From the NCBI RefSeq assembly GCF_029227915.1, contig NC_079883.1:26290001-26350000 (forward strand): DNA of 60,000 nucleotides, written 5' to 3'. This DNA comes from Hydractinia symbiolongicarpus. Its lineage: Eukaryota; Cnidaria; Hydrozoa; Anthoathecata; Hydractiniidae. Shown here one piece after another: positions 13,021-25,677 of this stretch. A program made the translations under genes and the position numbers. A model generated the notes under the pieces. That model was not told where the DNA came from. It was given only the letters and a program-made list of their open reading frames with translations, and did no database searches. The first letter of the stretch is position 1; each line of letters opens with the position of its first letter.

Positions 13021-13023
13021 GCT

Positions 13024-13284
13024 TTAAAACCCTAAAAAATCGAGTGGTTTTCTAAAACAAATAGCACCAAGTCTACACATATAATACATTTCGATGACTG
13101 TCAATGCAACTTTTGTTATTTTATCCTCTGTTATCCACTCCTTAAGTTTTCGATTATTAGTTTTAAAATTGTTCCGATATTTTTCGATGCAACCTTTGGC
13201 ATTTTTAATTCCAACTCGCGCAGCCCTCTTCTGCACATTTAGTGCTGCACTGACTTTACTTCCCGCGTAGTTTGCATACCCCAT
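13024..13284 (-). pseudogene. Minus-strand ORF remnant next to PolB copy A
   Basis: An 86-codon frame rich in Lys and Arg (KVSAALNVQKRAARVGIKNA). The same nucleotide segment is recognisable but broken in copy B (about 19480-19740), so it is part of the repeated element and was probably a minus-strand gene convergent with PolB. I do not recognise the product. Confidence 0.4.
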
Positions 13285-13699
13285 GTGTGTTTGCGGAGTT
13301 GGTTAATCAAGAAAATACAGCCAGCTTACAAGCACGGTTTTTGGTAAATCGTTTAATTATGCGCAGCTGATTTTCGGTCGACCCACTTTTTGAGAGTATG
13401 TAAACACAAGAAGGAAGGGTGTCTGAGTACTTTTACTTTATCCTTTACCTTTTTTATAGTGAAGCCTTTATCCTTAATTACACAATTTTTCGACAGTTTC
13501 GCCTTGTTTAATATTCGCTACTTACAAACTGTATATTACGTCACTTATCCGAGGCGCAAAGTTTCTGTTAACCTATTAAAATATCACCATTACAGGCGTC
13601 ATTCCGTAAATAAGTCTTATGTGACTTTTATAATGGTCTAAATGGGCTTCATTTTCAATCTATTAGAGACATGCATGCTATTGGGATTGTTCATAATGA

Positions 13700-15300
13700 C
13701 AATCTCTTTAAAGCGTGGAAGTTATGTCTTATTCATCGCCGCTTGATTAGTAATAGTACGTTGCAGAATACATATGACAGTACTCGTCTTGGTTTTGTGT
13801 GTTATGCTTGCGGTAGATCGTAGGACCTTGACATTCCTTAAAACTCCTCCGGCAAGGTCATGCGACGATATCGTGATACCATAGCTTTTTCGAGACTTTC
13901 AGGGTTGCCTTTTTAAATACAAATGTAATGTTGATGATCTTGTAGGCAGAGTCTGCATCTTTAGTGGCTGTAAACACTGACGCAGCCGTACCACCATCTT
14001 CGGCAACGTCTTGGTGTGGAGAACAAATTGCAATTGATCATGTAGTTCTAGTTTATAGAACTAGGTATCTTCTGAGTTTAAACATCTTTCCGAGAGGAAT
14101 GCAGAGGGTATTGACGTACCCTGCTACAATCGCCTTCTCCTAGTCTGTACCAACATAAACACTCGCCTTAACCTGTAATACTCGTATCGTACCATGTTTT
14201 GGATTAATACTTCCGAGGATCAAGTTTTTCTCAAGTTTAAACTTGGGTAGCCAAATATCTTTGTATGCTGCCAGTACATTATACATATCATTAATGCTCT
14301 TCACTTCGTTGGGGTTTAGAATGATAGTGTTCAAGACTCTTACCGATGTTGTTCATAATGGTTCTCTTTGTCTTCGTACCAATTAATTTTAGACGTCCTG
14401 AAAAAAATAACATCATCTACGCAAGACTGTACGTAAGATGGATTACTATCCTTTTAGACTCACACCCATCTCGCAACGATTAAAGAGAACATGACATTAA
14501 AGGAACAAGGCATTACCATTGCATCCATTGTTATACCCGTTGGTTTACTGATTTCAACTACCGTACTAAACTGCTTTGGACTTGACTTGCTAAAGCTGGC
14601 ATTATTGGAAGTAATGTTAGCTTATTTTTAAGTTGCTGCTGAAGTTGCAAAAGTGGTGGCACATTGCTGGTGATAAGGTTCTTGTGGTGGGTTATATGCG
14701 GAAAAAGCATACGCATTAGCGAAGCGCAGATATAAAGGTAAATCGAGTAAAATCATTGAGCTTTAAATTTCGCTTGTCGTGTCGTAAACGTCACACAAAA
14801 TCTTCATATTTGGGACAGCGTGGCTTTGCTTATTTCCACATCTCATTTCCCTTTCCCTACCGGATCACTATGAGTAGATATATTTCAGGATAAATCCGAC
14901 CCTTGTTGTCATTAACACGAATTTGGTAACCTCGTGCTCCCCACACTCGTGCTTGCTAATACTACGTCTCAACTTTTTCTCCTTAGCAAAGCTTTTGAAA
15001 TCAGTACTAACCGGACTCTGTGTTCTACATGTGCTCTGCTTCCGTTGATATATGGATACACACCGACAGAAAAATACTCATTACTAATGAGAATCGTGTT
15101 TGTAAAATCCGAGATGTTACCGATGTGAATGTTCATATCGTTTGGTATCATGTACACGCCATAATCAACACTGAAATAGACCTTCAATCGTACTTGAGTC
15201 CAAAATCTTACCACTTGACCCCAATTATTCCTGATTGGGTATTTGCTCGAATTTCAAGGATCAAGTAGGCGTAGAATCTCACACTTTGCGACAACCGCTT
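13700..15300 (-). pseudogene. Broken minus-strand coding remnants of the Polinton-type element
   Basis: Several short minus-strand frames (14334-14140 and 15214-14969 among them) read like pieces of folded proteins, e.g. GVYMIPNDMNIHIGNISDF, with stops in between. Their position beyond PolB on the opposite strand is where Polintons often carry structural genes. No capsid or protease signature was recognised, so this is only a possible origin. Confidence 0.35.
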
Positions 15301-15536
15301 AATGCCACCTTAATCGTCAAAGTAGCTTGACCCTGCACCAGGCAATCCCTACGGTGGCTCTACTAGCTACTGCGGCTATTACAAAATTCGTTGCGTTGTC
15401 GCAAAATTTGATAGTTAACAGATTGTTATTTTCTGATAATAGGATAGTGGCTAGGACAAAAACAATAAATATGTTGTCATTTTATACTCGTTTTTTGTTT
15501 TTGAGCTAGTTAACATTGATACTTGAAAAAAATTTG

Positions 15537-15801
15537 CGTGATGGACGGACAGAAATGTTTTCTTTATTAACAATGTTATTTGACTCTAATTCCCATGTTT
15601 CCCATGTAAATCTTAGTAATACTGATCCAAACAGGTAGGATGAAATAATTTATCTATAACGTTAACTATGCTTGTACTTAAACTTTAGTATGTTTAACCT
15701 ATCTCTTCAGGGTGCATAATTTACAAAAAGTTTAAGTAAAGTATCTGATATATCACTCCTTTTAAAAAAAATGAGGATCTTTAAAGTGTCCGTCCGTCAC
15801 G
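15537..15801. mobile_element. MITE with CGTGATGGACGGACA inverted ends
   Basis: The left end CGTGATGGACGGACA pairs with TGTCCGTCCGTCACG at the right end with one mismatch. The interior is AT-rich and non-coding. Size (265 bp) and structure fit a non-autonomous terminal-inverted-repeat transposon inserted between the two Polinton-type copies. Confidence 0.7.
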
Positions 15802-16959
15802 GAATCCGTCCTTTTTTAAAATCAGTGGTTTCCAACAGATTCACAAATACCAACCAATCCCCATGACATTGTTGAAAGATTTGCTTGTAACTCTGCTGTC
15901 GAAAGTTGTATGACTTCAGAATGTCATATGTGCGGAGCAATTCACAAGTTGTAGGGTCAGCGGTCGGTGTAATCCACAGAACACGTGTGTCTAAAGACCT
16001 TACCGAACATCCTCCATAAAAAACTTACATCTTTTGAAGAGGTACAATCTTGATAAGAACAAATAGCTCTCTTTTTTCTCAATGCACAAGGAAAGGATAT
16101 AGGGCAGTTCGAGCGCTGTGCGCATTTGTGAACGCCGACGGTGTTCCTTCTTCATTCACCAAGGATCCACTTGAGACTGACCTTAGACCCCTTGCTAACC
16201 GCCTTTATTACCCCTGCTGTTTTTTTATCAAGCCTCTTCCACGTTACCTACCTGAGACTACTCCTGAACAGCTGTGAAGATAGTTGTGTACATTGATGTT
16301 TGCAACGTTGCTTCTACACCTACCTTGAGTATATCGGTAATAGCTGTCGCACAGTTGTACATATCGATGATTACCCACTATCACAACATTTCTACCGCAC
16401 TTTTAGCGCACCTCAGTGCAATAGCTATCGGACATGTGTGAACATTGATGAGTATCCCATCTGATATTCGCTGATACCTCACCTATCTGATGTACGTCTT
16501 GAGTAACTGTGTATAATTGTAAACATGGTGAAAGGATCTACTCTTCATAACGAGTGTGCAGAAGTAGCAGATGAGGACTACATCAGCAATAACCTAAATG
16601 TATGAAGAATCTCGTGAAGACAGGGAAAGCGTGAAGCCTGACTTTACACTTCGAGAACATGAGCACGCAGTGCAAGCTAGGAAAAGCTGACGTTGATGGA
16701 TATATTGCGATGATGAGACCTAACGTAAAGACAACGATCAAAGTGAAAGTGAAAGACATGACATCTGCTAAGGTACATATGTCTATGCCGATAGTGTAGA
16801 AGGAGAAGATAGGGAAGGGTTTTAAACCTGATGCCATCAAAAAAGAGCTGAAAGGTCTAGTGATGGATACACAAGGAAGCCCTTCTACAGTAACCCTACT
16901 ATTCATTATTCCATGTAGATTGATGTGTTTGATGCCATGTACACACAGATTAAGAAGCA

Positions 16960-19490
16960 TGTAGAGCATTCAGCTGTATCAAACTGTGGGTTTACCATGG
17001 ATGGGATCCTGCATCACGACGTAAATTTTCACAAGTAACGGCTTACTCGAGGGCCTTCATACATAAAGGTACCTGCATGGATGTTTGCAAAGATGGCCAT
17101 CATTAACAAGCGAACTTAATGCTCATGACAGAAAACACACTACACCAGCATCAAAACCCTCTCAGGAATGCTGGGCACCAGCAACTCTAAGAATACACAT
17201 GTGTTGAAATTCTGTGGTAATTGCCTTTAGAGTGATCGATCGATAGGGTACCGTTTGCTATATACACAGGCTAATTCCTGTAACTGATGGTGGGGAAAAT
17301 AAGACAAAAAAAATTAAACAAGCAGGTACCATTTGGTTGATGCATGTACAACAAGTTTGTCTATGATAATGTGTCTGATCTGTTAAAGGTTTAACGTGAC
17401 AAAAACTGTGTCAAGCGATTTGTGAATCATCTAGAGGACGAGGCGAAAGGTTGTAGGATACGTCAACCTCGTCCTCAGGGTCTTGTGGCCCCTGAGCCGT
17501 TATTACGGAGTGGTTGCTATCAACTTCATTACAAGGCAAAATGCCCTGGGAACGAGGTTGAAGAATTTTGTCGCAGCAAGCAGTGACAAAATTCACAGAT
17601 ATGCCAAAGAAGGAGTATACCAAGGCTACAAAATGCCACATCTGCACGTACTTTTTTAAAGAAGACGCAATGTACAAGATCAATGTCACTCCACATATCT
17701 ATACCGAGGTTCAGCACATAACAACTGCAAACCAAAGTACAAGACCCGGATGCACATCGCTACCGCCTTTCACGACTTAAGTGGCGACGACCTGCATATT
17801 TTTACCAGAGAGTTTGAAGAACAGGACGCACAACAGAGAGCAACACGCGTAAGCTATCGCAAGGCATTGAAAGTGCTGCCAAGAGTAAAGAAAGGTACAT
17901 CAGATTTAACGTGAAAATCAGGAAACCAGTGCGCACGTCACCAAAAAAACAAGTGTAAAACGAGAGCTCAACACAAGTATACAAATAGAGCTCATGTTCA
18001 CCTGCAAATCTCATCAAGCGTAGACAAGCTATCTAGCAACTTAAGTGACAAATAGCGCACAAATCTGCAATGGTTTTACTAGAAGGAAGACATATTCAAA
18101 CTGACGCGATGCAAAGGTGTCTATACCTATGAGCATATGGATAGGTGGGAACAATTTGAGGAGACCGACTTGCCAGCTAAGAAGATGTTTTATAGTTTGC
18201 TGAACATGAATGGAATATTTTCTAAAGACTACGAGCATGACATGCTGGTGTTGGATAGCCTTGGTGAGAAGAAGCTAGGGTGCTACAAACACAATTAACT
18301 TGCTACTGACCTGCTGCTTCTGGCAATATGTATTTGACAATTTTGGAGAAGTTTGCCTAAATGATTATAGGCTTTAACCTTCACCTTTTTACACGGTTTA
18401 AGGACTAGAATGAAAGGCAGCACTTAAGTATAAAGGTTTAAGCAGGGTATCCAAAGAGGTACATCGTTATTGCAAAACCAAGGCTAACTGTAAGTACATG
18501 AATGAACATTAAAATCCAGACAAAAAGTCTTATGCTTGCAGTATCTCGATGTCAACAGACTCTACAGATGGGCGATGGCTCAATATCTACCAACACATGG
18601 CTTTAATAGTATCCTCAAGACAAAGAAATTTACGCAAAGCTAATAAGAAAGAACAAGTACGGGTACATACTTAAAGTTGATGTAGATTACCCCGAGGCGT
18701 CGAACGATAACGAGCTACTGTTTCTGCCAGAGCGCATAATGATCGGTAAGCTGCCCGAACTCGTACAAAAACTTAAGCGCTAACGTAGGTATGTAGTACA
18801 TATCAGAGCATTTATTAAGGCTACAAACCATGGCCTTAATGAAAAAAGTAAACCGACTCATCCAGTGTATACAGAGAAGACTTACATTGATCCGAATACA
18901 AGATTGCAGTCAGCTTCTAAGAATAAATTTAAGACGAAATTTTTTAAGCTCATGAATTGCTCAGTTTTCTGCAAGATCATGGAAAACATCCGCCATCATC
19001 ACAGCATGAAGCTTGTGAAAAACTAGCAATGGTACCTTAAGTTGATGGCGAAGCTGAACTTCAAGAGCAGTTCATGGTTCAGCAATAACTTTATGGGCGT
19101 AGAGATGGGCAAGAAAAACATTAGGATGTTGAAGCCTGTGCACCTAAGACAGGCAATTTTGGGTCTTTTCAAACTGATTATGTACGAGTTTTCTTACGAC
19201 TACAAGCAAGCGAAATAAGGTTGTAAATCACATATTTGCTCTACCGATGCACATAACTTCGTCCATCATGTAGACACACTTTAGCACCAGCATCTACTGC
19301 AAGAATAATGCAAGATCACTTCCAAGAAAACTGTGGGCCTGATGAAGAACGAATTTGGTGGGAATATCATGCGAGAATTTATTGCATTGAGGACAGCAAT
19401 TTACGCCTATCAAAGCAAAACAAATGGTGTTAAAAAGTGCGTGATCAAAAATTGCCTAAATAAGGGAATCGAAATCTCTAAAAACTAAGT
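16960..19490 (+). pseudogene. Polinton-type family B DNA polymerase remnant, copy B
   Basis: PolB fragments include the SYIKVPAW segment (about 17075), KATKCHICTYFFKED (about 17615), KLGCYKHN then LATDLLLL (about 18270-18325), DVNRLYRWAMAQ (about 18547) and a degenerate motif C region (about 19240) in which the first and third aspartates of the expected YxDTDS signature are not readable. Stops are frequent. Relative to copy A, motif A has lost its usual LYGWA glycine, while the mid-protein zinc-knuckle region is better preserved. No function is possible. Confidence 0.7.
17464..17560. mobile_element. MITE of the CAACCTCG family
   Basis: Ends CAACCTCGTCCTCAGGG and CCCTGGGAACGAGGTTG are inverted repeats. 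The same termini recur at 33494-33564 and, more weakly, at 27219-27283. The element interrupts Polinton-type copy B. Confidence 0.7.
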
Positions 19491-19950
19491 GGTTATCTAA
19501 AACAAAAAGTACCAAGTCTACACACATAACACACATAAGATGTGCTTTGTGTGGAGACTGTCAATACAACTTTAATTATTCTATCTTATTATATCCCCTT
19601 TTAACGTTTTCGCTCAGGTTTTTGGTTTTAAGATGGCTCCGATAATTTCACACAATCTTTGGCATTCTTATTTTCTGTTTTCTAGGTTCTTTCTTGCGCA
19701 TTTGGCACTGCACAAACTGTATTCGCCCAATATGCGTTTGCTAAATTTCTTATTCCAGAAAATACAGGCATTGTTTTTGGTAAATCGTTTATTTCCGCAC
19801 GGCTGATTTTTGGTCTACCCACGTTTGGAGAGTCCGTATACACGAAAAATAAGGGTGTCACTTATCCTTTACACCGTCGCCTTTAACACCGGCTATCGCC
19901 AATGTAATCGCCAGCGCTAGCAACTTTCCACTTGGATTACGTGGATTTGT

Positions 19951-20484
19951 ACCTTACTGATTGATTACAGATCAAGCTTTGGGTCGTTTTGGCAGGCGCA
20001 AAAGATCATTTTCGTACAATAGTACTTCGTCAAATTTTTGTAAAGAAGGGAGAAATGCTAATTCCCTGTTTAAGATTAATTAAATATCCACACATTATTT
20101 AATGTTTTTTATTTCATTTGATATAGATTGAAATACTATATAATAATCTGTCTATAATAAGTAAAAACATGATTATATACAAAATATAAAATAACTCATT
20201 AAAAAGAGCCCTAGTAGCACTTTCCGTCTCAAGGGTATATTGTATCTTCTTTGATATCAAAACAGCGAAGGATAAACAGACTTAGAACCAAGGACGATTT
20301 TAACTAAGATGTTTGTTGCACAACTAATTTAATTTTAACAAGGGTTTGATAAATACATATTACACTATGGCAAGGAATACTTAGTCTCAAACTTTTAGAG
20401 GGGCGTTTGATCGAATTATTACGGCATCGTTTTATATAGAATTGTAAAATGATCATATGCAAGATTTTAAAAATAACGCTACTT
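19951..20484. other. Downstream flank of the CRD-kringle gene
   Basis: AT-rich sequence between the Polinton-type copy B and the stop codon of the minus-strand receptor. It probably includes that gene's 3' UTR, although no poly(A) signal was assigned. Confidence 0.4.
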
Positions 20485-23400
20485 TTATTCTAAATCTTCG
20501 CATGTAACCATCTTATTTCCGGGAGACCCTCCTGATTCGAGGTATAAGGTTTCAGTATGTACCTTCAATAACCTTGACACTCTTTGGCTGTCAGATGCGT
20601 CACAGGTGTCGTACGAAACAATAATCACGTTGTCTAAAACAAAACATGTCCATTAAAATGATACGTGTATATTGAACCTTATGAAGGCCGAATCAGGACA
20701 GCAAAACAAGATCTTACGAGCCTGAAAATGTTCTACAAACCTCGTCTTATTTCTCTTGAAGTTCTGTTACCCCTAACATAAGTATTGTTGAGTAAAAGTC
20801 TCAAAAGGATTGTAAAATAGTCACTGCTATGACTTTACATGCTGTACAACAAAGCAACACAAGAGACAGTACAAAACAATAATGAACTTTATTAGAAATC
20901 TAAGGAAAAGAAATTAATGTTAGTATAAAGTAACCCACCATTACTTCTTCTTTGATAACAAAATTTTCTCCATATTATAAACAGCAAAATTAATGAAAGT
21001 ACTGGAGCAACCACTACGAGCAATAATTTAGTCATGCCAGCATGCGTTGTCTGAACCGTACTTCCTGTAGAAGATTAATTGGTTAAGTTTTAAGCAAATA
21101 CACGATACATTTGTATCCCAAGAAAAATAATTGAGTGAGTCAAGAGTCAACTTGACTTCCTAATAAAAGTTATTTCGACAATGTCTGAACAGTAGTGCCA
21201 GTAAAAGATTAAAGAAGAGCGGTCTAAGGCGTTTTCACTAGATGAGCTTTCCTTCAAACCAGAAGGTTCTAAGTGCGGTTGTAAGAACGTGAGTTTGAAC
21301 CTCGGAGATAGCGTAAACTCTTAACGGATAATGTTTACCATTGTTTAGGTTTAGGATTTTAAAAAACACGTAAAAATTATAATTTCTAAACAGGTCGTGT
21401 ATTTTACATGTGAAAAATTTGGCTTATATTTTAGGACTTTATCACTTCCCGTATTAATATTTGTAAATACAATCTTTAGAGAAAGCACAGCGTCAGTAGG
21501 AGGAGACAATGAAGATAATTTAAAGGCAGGAATTGGTAAAAAAATTACACTGCTAACTTTTCCTTACGAATATCACACTGTATTGGTATTCTACAAGTTT
21601 CAGTCAACTAGTAAAAATAAAAATGAATTGTTACGTTTACTTTTCTTACCATTAACACATTTAGGAATGTTACAATATTCCCAATGACGAGAAGTTATAT
21701 TTACATAACACCAAGGTGCTCTTGCATATCCTTGAGGATTTCTACAGAAGTTGCTTTGTAAATCACTGTATACTGGATAAGATAAAAATGGATTAATACT
21801 CCAAGGCAGACATGTCTTTCCTGTTATAGTAACGTTGACAGATCCGTTGTACGAGCCACCATTGTCTTGAAAACATTTCGTCGTGAAATTTCTTTTACCT
21901 TCAGTATCTGCTGTAAAGGAATTGGCCTACATTTAAATATAACATAATTACATTTTCTTAAACAGTTGAGACCTGCACTAATTGCCTAAAACATATTAAA
22001 ACGAGACTGGCAATTGGACCTTATACTATATTTTTGATATTTTTTTAATAGTAAAATTTTCGTCTGTGAAACACTTTGTAATGCTGTATAAGTTTTTTTT
22101 GAGGTAGCTATTTTGTTTGTTGATTGCAATTGATGATCATATAATTTTTAAAATCTACAATCTTCACAATTTTGAGTAAAATTTGGTTTTGTCAAATATA
22201 TATTGCTTCGTTAAGATGAAAAAAAAAAAAAAAAAAAAAAAAAAATAGAAAGAAAAGGTTTGAGTTATTTTGCTTTCAATGAAATAAAAACGTTGCATCC
22301 AAGCATACGCCAATTCACACTAAATAGGGCAACGCGCAAAATCGAAATAATTGCCAAAATTGCGCTAATTTTAGCGACTACCATGCTAGTTTTTAATTAT
22401 TTTATTTCTCATAATTTACACAGGATGTTTACTTAACCCTATTCAGGCTGGGCTCTGAAATGCCGGAAGACTCCTCGAACAGCAATAAACAGGACATTAC
22501 ATTGCTATAAAACTTGGCACAAATATATGTCCGCACATTGGAGCACAAATGGGATAAAAAAAGATTTAAAAAAATCATTAAAATTTTGTAACACAAAAAT
22601 TGGCTAAAACGGAACGTATACTTTGGAATAAGAAGAAGTGGTTCAGTAGATGCGTAAAATTAGTGGACAGAAGAATAAAAAGGCGAAATATGACTTTGGC
22701 AGTGGTAATAAGGATAATTTTTCTTTGGCCTAAAGTCACCATAATGTCACGCTAAAGACATTATTGGCTAGCTTGAAGCTAACTAAAAATGATCAAACAA
22801 TACTAAGCGTGCCAGGAACTGCGATTAATGTGGATCCTGTGTTATGAATGTATGCGCTAATGTGCATCGGTCAGGTAAAATTATGCTTCAGTAAATCTTT
22901 GTTTATGATAAGTGTTTTAAGATAACTTGCTTATCAACAAATTAATAGAAGCATGCACAATGCATACAGTAAACCCAATCAAGATAACACATTTCTTCCT
23001 ATAGATACATTGTATATCGTATAAAATTGCAGGGTATTAACCATCTTTACGTGGCGAATACACATTCACTGTTCATTAAACTTCCATTAAACAATATTGA
23101 CAATAAAATAAGGCCTGCAACTTCATAACAATTCTTGAAAGGCAATGCATAAGTAGTCATAATGGAGATGGAAAAAAATTAAGGTGTAGCTACTTACGAA
23201 GTAGTTGACAACGTTCAATATTATTCATGTCTTCGTGTGGGAAATTAGCACAACCCTGAGTTAAGTTGATGTTAAAACTTTGATCGTTTACTTTACGCGG
23301 ACATATTTCATGTAAAGATTGAACTTTTTTTAAAATCTCCAGCATCAGTCCAATGCACTTGTTGTTTTTGCAAATTCGTCGGCAAGGTGGCGAAATGATA

Positions 23401-24394
23401 GTCTGGTTATCGATAACAGATCGCAAACATGTAGGATGCTTTACAAAACATAGAATCTGTATTATTTTATCAACACAATCCAAAACTTTCGTGAAATATG
23501 TTTCTATATTAACTCTAATTGTATCAAACATCTGATCAAAAGCTTGAATATTAACGCAAGAGCGAGGCCTATAAAACATGAGATTGATAAGTTAAACTTT
23601 GGATACAGATGTAAAAAAGTAATTTTACGTAAGCTCTTATTGAAGTAAAGTTATTTTAAGTGCAGATACCGTGATCTATTACCTATGGGGTTCCATGAAT
23701 TTAGTTTAACTCATAAAATCATAAATAACATTTGAAACTTTTAAGCAAAATAAAAGATTAGTTTATTTGATGTGGAAACAAACAAGGAACACGTGATGTC
23801 ATAAAGCAACAGCAGTTCTCAATTCAATAGCGACAGTTGAGAGGAAACACGTCAAACTAAGTTCCTAACTCGTGTGGTAAAACTACCAAGAAACCTATTC
23901 TTATATTTCTTATGTTTATAAAGATTCTTACCGTTAAGTCTATATTTTGGACCGGCTGAAGGAGCATAGAACGCAGCAGTAAGATATATATATATAATTT
24001 TGCCTTTTTGTGTTTTGTTTCTTGCCCCATCGGAAGCATGCACATTGAAGATATTTTTACACGGTTTGGCAGAAGCACCTTTATCTTTTATATATATATT
24101 TTTTACTTTATTCGAAGAAATTAAGATACGTTTTTTTGTATCAGATAGATTGTTTGCATTCAATACCTAAAAAAATTAGTGGCATGAATACTGTACCTTA
24201 TCTGCTCGACTATAAGACCAACTGCTCTTCTCAAGTAAGGTATGGCTGGATTTTTTTTTACAAGGTTGAAAATGATAATCCATTCGAAATCTTTATTCCT
24301 TGATTTACTGCGTTTAATTGATTGATAGATTTTGTATTTGCTCAAATACTTCATACAAGCTCCGTTTGGAAGGATTTCTTTATAATTACGGCAT
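20485..24394 (-). CDS. Frizzled-CRD/kringle transmembrane receptor without kinase (ROR/MuSK-like ectodomain)
   Basis: Five minus-strand exons (24394-24197, 23568-23198, 21910-21650, 21064-20939, 20633-20485) join in frame with GT..AG introns of phases 2,1,1,1. Exons 1-2 give a Cys-rich domain opening CRNYKEILPNGAC and containing PPCRRICKNNKC and GCANFP, as in Frizzled CRDs. Exon 3 is a complete kringle with six cysteines (KCF, TCLPW, FCRNPQG, PWCY, YCNIPKC). Exon 4 holds a transmembrane helix (LLLVVVAPVLSLILLFIIW). Exon 5 ends MVTCEDLE then TAA. Fz plus kringle is the ROR/MuSK arrangement, where the CRD binds Wnt, but those carry a tyrosine kinase; here only about 58 residues follow the membrane. 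The signal-peptide exon is not found upstream. It could be a Wnt co-receptor or decoy, or one splice form of a longer gene. Confidence 0.75.
21911..23197. other. Intron between CRD and kringle exons
   Basis: About 1.3 kb. Apart from the A27 tract it shows no coding frame or recognised repeat. Confidence 0.5.
22219..22245 (+). repeat. A27 homopolymer
   Basis: Twenty-seven consecutive A residues inside the intron between the CRD and kringle exons. It may mark the 3' end of a retroposed sequence, but no SINE or LINE body was recognised next to it. Confidence 0.9.
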
Positions 24395-25677
24395 CTAAAA
24401 CAAAACATGTGTTTGTTTAGCTTGTCTCAATTATGTTATTTAATAGTAATAGTATGAAAAAATAAGACTTACTTTATTTCATGTATATCTTTATATGACT
24501 CGGTTAAAATGGTATCTAAATACAACATTATCAAATAAATTCTGTTGAATAACAAAACAGTAAAAAAAAAATGTGGCGGAGTCTCCCTCCCAAAGGCTGA
24601 AATACACGACCCGTTTAAACAGAAGGTGAAAACCTGACAGATAACATATAGGATGAACTTTGCGAAAGGTTTCTTGTCTACACGTAATCAGTTTAAGCAT
24701 GCAACATGCTTCAAAAGTCTTTTGAATTGTGGCAAGCAAAATGGAAAGCGAGAACGTTTTTAAAAAAAGAGAAAAAAGGAGGAGATCCATTGGGTAACAC
24801 CGTAACTAAAACGAAGGGAAAATCTACATGTAACATCCAAATTACTAGGCGAATTTCGCACAGAAAATCAGTTTGAATACGTAAAAAAAATTCAGAATCA
24901 GTCCAAATGGCGAAGCAAAAAAAATAGAATTTACGGAGGATAAATTTCTTTGTAAATTGAATTCTTTTTTCTTTCCCCAATTTTCTAATTTCTAATTTTA
25001 TTGTTTTTTACTTTAGCTATCTTGTTTTCAAATGCATTTTGCATAATGTTCTGACGCCAAACGTTTCAAACCAAATTTACGAAATTTCAATGACAAGTAA
25101 TCATTCGTTTAATGGAAAAGAATGAACACATCCATCGTTTTGAAATGACGGTTAGGTCAAATTTATTAGGTCAAAAAGTTTCCATTTTTTAAAATACACG
25201 ATCTGTTTGACCTATGAATCATGCGTCAGGGATAAACCTTACGTTTAAATGAATTGTGTTTTTCAGCCTTTAAACGCTAATACTAGTCGAAAAGACTCGT
25301 GCAAAAAATCCATTCAGGCTAAAAAGAAACAAAACAGTCTGTCATTTAAATTTTCATGACATCAGCAATGGTCTGTCAATGTCAATGCACTGAGAATCAA
25401 GTTTACAATTTTTTATTAGCCGTTATCTGTTTTGTCTTGAGCTTGTAGCGCGAGGATAACGTTGTTTAGGCGGCTAATGACATATAAAAGAAATTTGCAG
25501 ACGTCAGCAAAATATCAACAATCTGAAAAATTTGTTTACCTATCGCCTGTTTCGTGCAGAACTTGAAACGAAGATCAAGAAAATTATAGGATCTTTTGAT
25601 TTTGATGAAAGGTTGTGATGTTATTGGTGTTAAATGTTTCTTAGATAACGTCATCATCCCGCCTGTTAAAATTTTGA
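24395..25677. other. Upstream region of the CRD-kringle gene, no exon assigned
   Basis: Searched on the minus strand for a signal-peptide exon with a phase-2 donor. Frames at 24980-24711 and 24790-24491 are Phe/Leu-rich but lack an ATG-signal-peptide-donor layout that I could defend. Confidence 0.4.

Larger units (their letters stand above)
9771..13450 (+). mobile_element. Decayed Polinton-type element, copy A
   Basis: Copy A shares ordered, diverged similarity with copy B about 6.2-6.6 kb downstream. Paired anchors include 9826 with 16471 (TGATACCTCACCTA), 10937 with about 17132 (ACACTACACCAGCATC), 12077 with 18545 and 13042 with 19490. Its + strand carries fragments of a protein-primed family B DNA polymerase. 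Terminal inverted repeats, integrase and capsid genes could not be identified, so the element boundaries are set only by where similarity to copy B fades. Confidence 0.65.
16400..19950 (+). mobile_element. Decayed Polinton-type element, copy B
   Basis: This is the direct-orientation partner of copy A, with the same order of landmarks. It keeps a segment absent or unreadable in copy A, around 17600-17820, with a KATKCHIC zinc-knuckle-like piece and HDLSGDD, both typical of Polinton PolB upstream of the exonuclease. A 97-bp MITE is inserted just before it. The right boundary near 19.9 kb is approximate. Confidence 0.65.

Noticed and set aside
16050-16277. Plus-strand 75-codon ORF between the Polinton copies
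   Set aside because: Not recognised, and no matching frame was found in copy A.
21911-21926. Earlier acceptor for the kringle exon at 21926
   Set aside because: Using it after the CRD exon (phase 1) leads to a quick stop; the acceptor just before 21910 keeps frame.
23923-24167. Possible extra exon of the CRD-kringle gene (minus strand, VLNANNLSDTKKRIL frame)
   Set aside because: Its start and end phases do not fit either neighbour, while the exons at 24394-24197 and 23568-23198 join in frame without it.
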